This document shows, one piece after another, positions 44,301-56,300 of a DNA stretch of 64,000 nt (position 1 is the stretch's first letter; each line of letters begins with the position of its first letter). Source of the stretch: Branchiostoma floridae (taxonomy: Eukaryota; Chordata; Leptocardii; Amphioxiformes; Branchiostomatidae); NCBI RefSeq assembly GCF_000003815.2, contig NC_049995.1, positions 15,916,931 to 15,980,930 on the forward strand, in the 5' to 3' direction. Made by a program: the position numbers and the translations under genes. A model generated the notes under the pieces. The model was not told the DNA's origin and did no database searches. It was given only the letters and a program-made list of their open reading frames with translations.

Positions 44301-47300
44301 TCGCCGCAGTTCGCCAGGCGGAGCCGGCTCAGGGTGAAGCACGACTTGAAGTCGAAGACGATGTACCACCTGTTGGAGGTATTTCTTGATTATTTGCTTT
44401 TAAATATAGACAATGTGGCACTGCATGAAGTTAGTACAATCTTTTAACAGTGACCGGCATGCTAGATAGAGATGTCTGGAGCGGCATTATTCGTGGTACC
44501 TAGTACTTCAAGGATGTACGGAACTGTACTGATACAAAGAAATAAGATTGATAAAGTTAGTAATGATTTTCGCCGTCGGTCGATCCTACCCGCGATCGGG
44601 CCGTACCTAGGGCGACACGGAATGCCCCGTGTTGTACTAGTATCTTATTTATATCATGTCAACCCGAGGAAACTCAAGAGCAAAAGATGGCGCGCGCAAG
44701 CGAACTTGAACCGACCGAATCGACCTATGGAGACCCGGACTGTGCCGTAAAATACAGTCACACAGAGTTAGAAGCATGTCTTCAATGTAACGGCTTATGA
44801 ATTGAATGAAACTATATTTTGCTTGAGATTTCTATACATGTTTGGACATGGTGAACCTGTGCATCGGTTCAAACATAATTTCCGGAATTGAGCGTTTCTG
44901 ACCTGTTGAGGTGGCTCTTGCCGTCCACCACAGGAGACCAGTACAGCCCAGCTACCGGGTCCAGGACGTTTGCTGCCTCGCATTTCATGCCGTCCTTCTC
45001 CTCTGCAGTACCGGAGGACTCAATCACAAACGGCGGCTCGCGTCCGATCCAGCAACCTGTAGGGAAAAGGAACAGTATCGGCTGGGTGGATAATTGAAGT
45101 ATTGTATATTGTTGCCTCAACCAAATGCATGGCAGAAATCGTCTGATATGTTTCTGATAGCATTCAATTAAGAAGCAGCGGGCTAGTTTGACAATGCATG
45201 TTCAATGTATACACAAGTCATTCGTATGTGTCATCATCATTATTGTTCAGTGCAATACTGCTATGTATACGTTAAGTAGAATGACTCAATCACCCACGGT
45301 GGTTCGCGGCCGATCCAACACCCTGTAAGGAGAACAGTATCGGCTGGGTGGATACTTGAATGGTATATCACATAGTGTTGCTTCAATCAATCACATGCCA
45401 GAAATCGTCTGATACCCACCTTTAATAGCGCAGCAATCGGAATAGTTTGATAATGCCTGAGGATTCATGTTCAATCTTTTTTAGTACACATCTTAAAAAT
45501 TCCCTTCCAAGATCAAGGGTATCTGTCTACCCATTTACTTATGCTTGTTGATCACGTGCATTATAAAACAGACATCTTTATCCTGTACAAGATGAATAGT
45601 ATACATATATTGTAAAAGCATAGGACAGCCCTTTCTCTCACGACTTAGTATCATCAGGAGAGCGCATGGCAGAGAAAGAACATAGCATACTTTATTCTTT
45701 TAGAAAAGCCGTTAGTGGCGTGCCCGTAGACACGCGACTAATCTTCCTGGACTTCACGACAAAATGCAATAACATAGTGCATACATACAAGACACATTTG
45801 TCACTGAGTGAATCGGTTATTACAGGTATTCGTTATTGCTGATTATTGAATTACTGACCGTCGTCACACACTATCTCAGCTCGCATGGCGATGTGGCCGT
45901 GCCAGGTGACGGGGCGAATCATTAACCCTCAATTAACATATATTAATTAATGAATTACTGACCGTCGTCGCACATTATCTCGGCTCGCATGGCGATATGG
46001 CCGTGCTACGTGACGGGGCGGCTCATTAACCCTCAATTAACACATATTATCCAATGAATTACTGACCGTCGTCACACACTATCTCAGCTCGCATGGCGAT
46101 GTGGCCGTGCCTCGTGACCGGGTGGATCATTAACTCTCAATTAATATATATATATATATATAAATAAAAGCATAGCATATATATATATATATATAGCATA
46201 TATAGCATATATATATATATATATGTTGTGACCTGTACTTAGCTCGGTTGTAAACTGTACAATAAAGGTCTTCATTTACTGACCGTCATCACACACTATC
46301 TCGGCTCGCATGGCGATGTGTTCATGCCAGGTGACAGGGCGGATCTTGACGAACCGCGCGTAGAACGTGCCACTGTACTCGGCGAAGGAGTGCACCACGG
46401 CCGAGTCTCGGTCCACGTTTCCTTCGAACACCTTTGGATGGAAACACTCTCGATTACCTCATGCACAATATTGGCAGACACAGAATAGCTTTTGCTAAAA
46501 GTAATACATTGAAACCCTCTGCTGAAGTAAAATGCTATTATGAAAGAAATTTGATTGTAACTAGAAAGGCCGACATTTGCTTAAGAGCAAATACAGCATA
46601 TTTCAGCCATACCCCTTCCCACGCAACATTGGACTGTTCCAAATCACCCCTGCGCAAAAATGGAACATCCTCTTAACAGTACATTATCCCCCAAAGTGGA
46701 CTGGTATTGTGAATTGACTCCAGGTAAAAACAGAGCTTGCTACTATTTTTCAGAAAATGACAATAATCACACCTTCCATTCAGAAAATTTTCATCATGAC
46801 TGAAAATTGTTGAATGACTTCATGTAATGTCATTAACAATTTTCAGTACGATAACTAGGTGTAAGTTTAAAAAAGTATAAGCTCCTTGTGACGTGGGTAC
46901 ATTTATTATTGCAATGAACTTTTTTTATTCAAGTAGGGCATACGATTTAATAATTATCAAGCAGGTGCAGGTACTGTAGGAGCGTTTGTTTTCTTCAAGC
47001 TGTAAAACTGTTAAACTGTTTTACTTTGTATGCAATCAACCATCGAGCCTATTCTTATTTTAGTTTAACAACTTCCTGCCAGACCCGGAAGATACGATTG
47101 AACCTTGTTCGAGGATTTATTTTCGTCTGTCTGGTCAGTCTGTTCATACCCTGGCGCTGAGAGTGTTTTATTGGGCTGAAACTCTGGCAGTTTAAAGTTA
47201 CTTACAATTTAAATGTTCTAAGTTTATGCCAAACAACAACAGCACTAGGAAATGTGGCCACTATAGACAGGTGGTCACTATAGAGAAAATGCTGATCTAT

Positions 47301-50300
47301 TGACTAGGAGCCATACGTTACACATGATTTCAGTACACTGATCATTAATCATATAAACATTGCACAGGTAAGCCAATTGTTTAGATGTACAATTAAGTTC
47401 AAATAATTCTGAAGAGAAATATTGATGAGAAAATAATCATTCTCGCCACTGTCTAACTTATAATTACGTATCAAAACTAAACGCAGATTTTCTAACTAAC
47501 GCACCTTTCGCCGACTTCATCATAGGACCGCCGGCTATCAATCAAACACGGCTGTTGATTAGACTTAGAGTTTCAAACAGTCATGTGCTGTGTGCCAGTT
47601 GACAGCGAACTTCATGCTACGTGATGTTTTACATTGCTTGGACCTTCTTTCCTACAGCGGTGCTTCTACAAAATATTTAGACTGTAACACTGAGTTTTAT
47701 AGAATAGAATTTGACGCAGAACAGCGTTTTTTGCTGGGTATTTTTTTTGAAACATGTCCGTGGGAATATCAGCGAGGCGGCGACGTAGGGATATCAGACC
47801 GTCAACAAAAGTCGCACGGCGGCTAACGGCGCAGCGAAGATACTAGCGCTATAAATAAGCGCTTCAACTAAGGATGGCAACCCGTACAATATTTTTGTAT
47901 ACTGTTGAGCTAAGTAAAGTTTGTTGTTTATGAGGTTTTAGTTGTCTTTGAAGCTTTGACCCGAAATATTTTAAAGTCAAACTGCTGAAGAGAAGTAAGT
48001 GACTGCTACGATTATCGTAGATATGGCCCTAAAAAAACTGATAAAAGAAGCCTTCTCAATAGCCTAAAATGCAAGAGCTTCCGGGGGGGCTTCGCCCACC
48101 TGGGTCCCCCCCACAGTGGCCCTGCCCCTGGACCCCGCCAGGGACATTCGGCGGCCCCCGGACCCCTGTCCGACGCTTTGAAAAAATCCTGGCGAGAAGT
48201 CTGTACGGCCTGAGTCTTCAAGTTAACGTATTGTGTGGTCCCGCTTATGAATATTAATTAGCCTTCGCTTTCCTCTTCGCTGATTGGCTGAACCATTAAT
48301 TGAATTAACTCTTCCTGCCGGCTAGACGCAGGTGCAGATGTCGGCTCTGTGGGGTGAACGTCCGAAAGGTCACGGCATGGAGAACGAAAGAAAACCAATT
48401 TCCCCTAAAAAAAGTGCTGTAATTAAGCCTTTTACAGTACTTTATGCCAAAAATTTTACTTGGATCATTTTACCAACTATATTATGCCTATCTATACCAA
48501 ATGTTACTCATACCAGGGTACAGGGGTGCAAAATATACCGTTATAAGACCGTCAACAACAGTCGCACGGAGCTAACAGCGCAGCGAAAATACCATCGCTA
48601 GCGTTTCAACTTCGGATAACAAGTTATAAGTACTGTTGAACTCAGTAACGTTAAAGTTTGTTTTTAGTTGCCTTTGACGGTTTGACCTGAAACAGTGTTA
48701 CGCTAAACTCCTGAAGAGAAGTTAAGTGACTGCTGCGATTATCATAGATATGCCCCTAAGAACTGATACAATATAAAGCCTTCTGAATAGTCTAAAATGC
48801 GAGAGCCTTAGGCGGGCTTTGCTCCCCCTGGCGGGAACACTGCTATATACGGGATCATGAGGCCCCGCTTATGAATATTAATTAGCCTTTGGCCTCCTCT
48901 TCGCTGATTGGCTAGTTCTTTGATTCAATTAACTCTCCGGCTGACGCGCACAGGTGTGGCTCTGTGCGGGGTCACGGAAGGTCACGTCAGGAGGCCAAAA
49001 GAAAACAAATTTCCCCTCAGAAAAGTGCCAAAATTAATCATTTTAAAGTTGTTTATGTCAAAAATTTTACTTGAATCTTGTTACCAAGTATCTAATGCCT
49101 ATCTATACCAAATTTCAGGTCATTTAATTGTAATACCAGGGTACAGGAGCCAAAAGTGTCCTTTTTTGGTCAAAAATTGGCCAAAAATCGCAAAAATAAG
49201 CATTTTGTTGCACTGTACACCAAAAGTGTTATTGAATTTATATGAAGGGATTATCAAGGCACATCTGTGTCAAATTTCAGCTCATTCGGTTGCAATACCA
49301 AGGTACAGGAGCCAAAAGTGTCCTTTTTTGGTCAAAAATTGGTCAAAAAATCGCAAAAATAAGCATTTTGTTGTACTGTACACCAAAAGTGTTCTTAAAT
49401 TTATATGGGGGCATTATCAAGGCACATCTCTGTCAAATTTCAGCTCATTTGGTTGTAATACCAGGGTACAGGGGCCCAAAGTGTCCTTTTTTGGTCAAAA
49501 ATTGGTAAAAAAATCGCAAAAATAAGCATTTTGTTGTACTGTACACCAAAACTGATATTGAATCTATATGGGGGACTTATCAAGGCACATCTGTGCCAAA
49601 TTTCAGCTCATTCGGTTATAATACCAGGGTACAGGGGGCCCAAATATACAGTTTTGGTCTTAAGATGACCAAAAAACCTTAATAAAATCATTTAAGAGAC
49701 AGATATGGAAAAAATGAAAAAAACGCCCGAGGGTATTGGCCCACTCTTCCCTTGTGCCAAATTTCAAGTCATTCGGTTGAGGAACAACGGAGATACCGTG
49801 TTCTGAAGATTTGACAGGAGAAAGAAAGAAAGAAACATTACGAATACAATATATTTCACCATACCTATGGTATGGCTGAAATATAAAAAGCATATCAATC
49901 TGCTGAAGGAGGCATAAAGGTCATTTATAAAGAACTGAGTGTATATATCTTGTGTATATATTGTGTGTATATGTTGAAAATAGTAGATTGGCCATGGTTA
50001 CTGACATGTAGCTAGGCTATAGGGCACAGGTCAACATCAGCAAGGGCATGTCTTCTTTATTTGTGCACATGTCTGATTTACATGACGTGTAGAATTAACA
50101 AGTGTATTACGCATATCTTTGTACAGTGACCACTCTGGATAAAGTGTGCATATATAAGACACTTAAAGAAGTTTATTTGCATGTTCGTGCCCTAGGGCTA
50201 ATTGCAAGTACATGGTATAAACATAGTAAATATACAAGTGACAATGGACAGTTATGAACAATATTCTACTCTAATACTAGTGTTGGCTATTTCTAAATAT

Positions 50301-53300
50301 GTCCTTTGACAAGAGAGGTGTTCTTCCTCAGGAGTGAAGACACCGTGACATGTTGAAGGAAATATGACACTGACCACCAGCTGCCCGTTCTCATCCTTGT
50401 ACTCAGTCTCATCCCCGTTCTCCACTCCGTAGGAGATGGTGTATGACGTCACCCACTGGACGTCTCTCNNNNNNNNNNNNNNNNNNNNNNNNNNNNNNNN
50501 NNNNNNNNNNNNNNNNNNNNNNNNNNNNNNNNNNNNNNNNNNNNNNNNNNNNNNNNNNNNNNNNNNNNCGACGTTCGACGGCGAGTTCCGACGGATGCCG
50601 AAGGTACCCGAAGCCCTTAGCCCTACAGGATAGATAAAATAGATAAAAACCTGTTTCTCGTCGCTTGTCTTGGCAACCCAAGCCCCAGCCTCCGTCGCCG
50701 TTTCCACGCATTCCAGCTTGGAGTGCGACACAGCGTGGTGAACGCTCATCTCTGATGACGTCACCGTGGCCACGACGGTCACCATGGAAACGCTGACCGT
50801 GATTGACGTCATGATGGCCTCGGTTTTGACCTTTGACACTTCCAGTTTTTTCTTCTCTGTAAGAGCAAAAAACAACAACAAAAAAATTAGATAATAGAAA
50901 CTATAATACAGTTAATCTACCTACATAAAAAATGGAGGTATTGTGTTGGGCTTCTCTCTCTCTCTCTCTCTCTGTATTTCCGGACATTTGTGGTCAGCAT
51001 AATTTAAGAAGCTCTGGGTAGATTATGACAATATTAGGTGGTATGTGGATTAGTCTTGGGAAGACACTAGATCAAATGCTACTCTTAATCATCATATTGA
51101 CTCCTAGCTGTGTAGTATATACATATGAAGACACATCTATCCATCCCCCGAAGCTACCTTTTAAGTTATACAGTAGAATCCGCTTAATTGCACATCCCAT
51201 TTGCCAGTACATTTCGTTCAATAATCCAAATGGTGCAACAAAGCGAAGTCATTAAGCTGGTCCCCACCACCATGGGATTTGGTGCTTTCGTGCAATAAAT
51301 AGAAGTGTGTGATTATCCTTTGTGCAATTATCACTGGCTTCTACTGTAGTTTCTACAGTGAAAAGTGTTTGTCTCCTTACCATCTTCTACGATCATCTCA
51401 GCTCGCATGCAGATGTGGTCGTACCACGTCTTGGGATGGATCTTCACAAAACGCGCTTTGAACGGTCCGTTAAAGTCGGCAAAGGCGTGGGTGACCGGCG
51501 TATCCGTGTCTTCGTTACCCTTGAAGACCTACAAAGGCAAACGTACATAGATTCATTGATACATAATACAACATTTACTCATTGACTAGCAAATGGATAG
51601 ATTTGGACACGGATAGATCTAGCCAGTTGCTTAAAGAGTAAAAAAATGAGCACAAAGGGTTCCATCTTAGGCCAGTATTTTCAGCTCAAGTTGTTAAAAA
51701 CGTGTTAAAAAAGGAGTGGTCCGATCGCTGTCACTCATGAAAAGGACTAAGAAAGTCGTCAGCGGTCGAATCCTTTCTCAGCGCTGTTATTGGCCCAAAG
51801 CTACGTGAGTAAATGTTATCTTCGGTATCTTACTATATGAATGTCTAACATCAATAGATGATTCATTGACAGTATTTTGTTAGCTTTAGAGGTGCTTAAA
51901 CATACCAGAAGTTCTCCCTTCTTGTCCTTATACTCGTTTTCGTCTCCATTTTCCAACCCGTATGACAGTGTGTATGACGTGACCCACTGAGTGGTCGGTC
52001 CGTCCGGCCAGTCCGGACTGGAGTTCCTCCCCTGTGTGACGATCCCGGTCACCAGCTGAGCGGACTCCAGGTCGATTAGAAGAAACTGTTTGTCGTCGTT
52101 TGTAGCCGCACACCAGGCTCCAGCTTCGTCTTTGGTCTCCACGACGCCGAACTTGGCCTGGGTGACGGTGTAGCGCGTGTCGATCTCGGTAGAACTTGTC
52201 ACAACCACCGTAATGCTGCTGCTGGCCATGACAGACGTCTCTGTGACGGTCTCCACAATTGCCGACATCTTTTCTTCCTTCACAGCCAGCTCCTTAACCT
52301 GTTTCTTGACCTCTGTAATGATAGATGAGTGGGAAGAGATGTAGAAGCTCGCAGCCCATTATGCTAAATTGGACAAGCATAGTTTTGTCACTATTCCTTC
52401 GTCAGCAGGGAGAAAGCAACTAGGTAGATAACGTTTGCAAGCAAATAAATAACGTTTACCTTCACATTCATCATCATCATCTAGTCTTCACATTATCTAG
52501 TCTAACAAACTACTGATCTAGCTATTCGTATTCAAACACAGTCATATGTATAGTGACCTGCCTTCCAACTCTGTCCTGCCATGCGGGCACTAAACATACA
52601 CAGTACATGCAGAAGGTAAAGGTAGCCTTTTCTTTTACCTCCCCGACCGAAGTCAGGTACCCATTTTTACACCTGGGCGAAGTGAGGAAGGTCGTGAAAG
52701 TGTCATTCCCAAGGGCCAGGCGGGTATCAAATTCAGGACCTCTAGATTCCGTGTCGAACGCTCCACCAATTATGTCCACGCGACGCGTCTGCTATTTGAC
52801 TAGTAACTATATTGAGAGCCGCCTGGTCCTGGTTATTGAGTCTATTTGTTTGACACCGAAGAAGAGGAAGAAACGTATCATTAACATTTTTTTTTCTATA
52901 AAGTTAAACATAAACTTTGGTGACTTACCATCCTCCACGACCAGATCAGCCCGCATGCAGATGTGGTCGTTCCACGTGACCGGGTGAATCTTGACGTAAC
53001 GAGCTTTGAATGAACCGTTGAACTTCAGAAGGTCATTGGTCACAGGGGTATCTGTGTCCTTGTTACCCGGGAATACCTGTAAAATGGTTTGACCCAAGGA
53101 GTAAGCTTACTTGGTAAACTTGAAAGTTTACAATGCTGACAATGTGTTATCTATTCTAATACTTGAAAATGGTAATGAAAGCTTATTTAACAAGGAATAC
53201 CATTGTCAGCTACAAACAATGTTCATTTAAGGTTGTTATACATACGTTAGTGTTGTTACTTACCAGAAGTTCTCCTTTGGCGTCCTTGTACTCGTTCTCG

Positions 53301-56300
53301 TCTCCATTCTCTTCTCCATACGACAGTGTGTATGACGTGACCCAGTGGCTAGTCGGTCCGTCCGGCCAGTCCGGACTGGAGTTTCTGCCTTGTGTAACGA
53401 TCCCGGTGACGAGCTTCTCCTGCTCCAAGTCGATGAGAAGGAACTGTTTGTCGTCGTTTGTAGCCGCACACCAGGCTCCGGCTTCGTCTTTGGTCTCCAC
53501 GACGCCAAACTTGGCTTGGGTGACGGTGTAGCGCACGTCCAGCTCGGTAGAGGTCGTGACAGACACTGTTGTGGTACTACTTACCATGACGGACGTTTCA
53601 GAAATGGATTCTGCAATGACGGTCTTCTTTTCCTCCTTCTTNNNNNNNNNNNNNNNNNNNNNNNNNNNNNNNNNNNNNNNNNNNNNNNNNNNNNNNNNNN
53701 NNNNNNNNNNNNNNNNNNNNNNNNNNNNNNNNNNNNNNNNNCACTTCCTTCAGTTGCTTTTTCTTTGCTTTTTTGTGAATATGAAGATCAACATGTCAAT
53801 GAGACAACTATCAAAATTACTATCTAACTACACTTCAGCTAGCCTCTGTCGAGCCTTACAAAATGATGCAGAAAGGTTAGTATTTAGTACATTGGAAGAC
53901 AAGGCACAAGACCATATATATATATATATATAAAGAGGTAAACAGTACAAGTCCACATATGCAACAAAGTTAGGGAGGATTAATTGTCTAAGGTACTTGG
54001 TATGGTCTCTCCCAGGGTTAAGATTCATAATTACTTATTGTTACTGAATAATGGTCTTGACCTACCATCTTCGACGATCATGTCCGCCCTCATGCAGATA
54101 TGGTCGTTCCACGTGACTGGGTGGATCTTGACATAACGTGCAATAAACGGTCCGCCGAACTCAGCAAAGTTATGGGTGACTGGCGTGTCCGTGTCTTTGT
54201 TTCCCTTGAAGATCTGTGCAACAAGAATGGTAAGTTAGAAACACACAGGGTTCTAGACAAATTATGTCACTGTATTGATTTATCAAAGGCCATTCTTCAG
54301 GTTATTACATACCTTAAGTTCTCCTTTAGCGTCCTTGTACTCGTTTTCGTCAATTTACTTAACTGAATTGATTTTGCAAACTAGGTAAAGGCTTACTTTC
54401 AGTTCTCCTTTCTTGTCCTTGTACTCGTTTTCGTCTCCATTCTCCAGTCCATACGACAGTGTGTATGACGTGACCCAGTGGCTAGTCGGTCCGTCCGGCC
54501 AGTCCGGACTGGAGTTTCTGCCTTGTGTAACGATCCCGGTGACGAGCTTCTCCTGCTCCAAGTCAATGAGAAGGAACTGTTTGTCGTCGTTTGTAGCCGC
54601 ACACCAGGCTCCGGCTTCGTCTTTGGTCTCCACGACGCCAAACTTGGCCTGGGTGACGGTGTAACGCACGTCCAGCTCCGTGGAGGTCGTGACAGACACT
54701 GTTGTGGTACTACTTACCATGACGGACGTTTCAGAAATGGATTCTGCAATGACGGTCTTCTTTTCCTCTGTCTTGGCAACTGCCTTCACTTGCTTCTTCA
54801 CCTCTGTTAAAAGAGAGAAAGAAAAGGGGAAAAATGGCTTGTTTAACCTATTCATACATACGAGGAATAAAGTGAAGTCTGTCACCTTGAAAAGTGAACT
54901 TTTTATGTACTAAGATAATTACTGATGTTTTATTGCTTTGTCCTTGTCAAATTTCTTTTGTATTGTGCTTGTTGCGCAATAAACTTGACTTGACTTTACT
55001 TGTCTCTCTCACCAAGACTAGCCCTTTGTAAAAGCCAAGGTCTAGTTGGGCAGCCCTGGCTGTGCGTGCGGAGCAGCCAAAACCATCAATAAATGTGAAC
55101 TTTTGTCTTACCATCTTCAACAATCATGTCAGCCCTCATGCAGATGTGATCGTTCCACGTGACTGGGTGAATCTTGACGTAGCGTGCTTTGAAGCTTCCA
55201 TTGAACTGGTCGAAACTGTTGGTCACTGGCGTATCCGTATCTGTGTTTCCGTTGAAGACCTGTCATATAAATTTTTTAAGATAAATAAAACCGTGTCACC
55301 AACTATGAAGTCCACAACAGAGTAGTACATGCCATAGGACCACATCACAACCTATTGACAACAGTGAAAAAGTGCAAACTGAGATGGTTTGGTCATGTGG
55401 CAAGATCGCCTGGGATAGAGAAAACATACTACAAGGGACAGTCCCAGGACGCGGAATAGAGGAAGACAAAAGAAACGATAGGGAGATAACATAAAAGAAT
55501 AGACCGGTTTGAGTTTAGCAGAAGCCTTAAGAGCGGCGGAGGACAGGTGGAGGAGAATAGTGGATGGAGTCATGGTGCCCCAACGACCCATACAGAGGTC
55601 AAGGGATAGGGTCAAGATTGGCTAACGTTTTCAGCGCCATGCTTTCAGGAAGAAACATTTAAGAGTCGTAAGTAACATAAATAGGTAACAGTGTCATTTC
55701 TACTAACTTGAAGTTCTCCTTTAGCGTCCTTGTATTCGCTTTCGTCTCCATTCTCCAGTCCATACGACAGTGTGTATGACGTGACCCAGTGGCTAGTCGG
55801 TCCGTCCGGCCAGTCCGGACTGGAGTTTCTGCCTTGTGTAACGATCCCGGTGACGAGCTTCTCCTGCTCCAAGTCGATGAGAAGGAACTGTTTGTCGTCG
55901 TTTGTAGCCGCACACCAGGCTCCGGCTTCGTCTTTGGTCTCCACGACACCAAACTTGGCCTGGGTGACGGTGTAACGCACGTCCAGCTCGGTAGACGTCG
56001 TGACAGAGACGGTGATGCTGCTGCTAGCCATGACGGACGTTTCGGTTACACTCTCGGCGATAGCTGTCATCATTTTGTCCTGTTTGACAACCTCTTTCAC
56101 CTGCTTCTTCACCTCTGCATATAGACAGAAAAACTACTTCAGTTTTGGTGTCACGATGGCGTTACTGTTAGGGTAGCTGACTCAGAAATGGAATGAAATC
56201 AGTTTGAATCACTGACAGTTCACAAAGTTGCACCAAAGTTTATGCCATTGGAAAAAGGCACTTTACACCAATCACCTCACGTGACGACTCAGACGAAAGT

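Noticed and set aside
48908-49525. 205-codon plus-strand open frame with internal repeats
   Set aside because: Lies in a dispersed non-coding repeat with 162-bp units, a multiple of three, and shows no protein-like features.
55352-55615. Minus-strand 87-codon frame in the unit 8 intron
   Set aside because: Antisense of a plus-strand LINE C-terminal relic.
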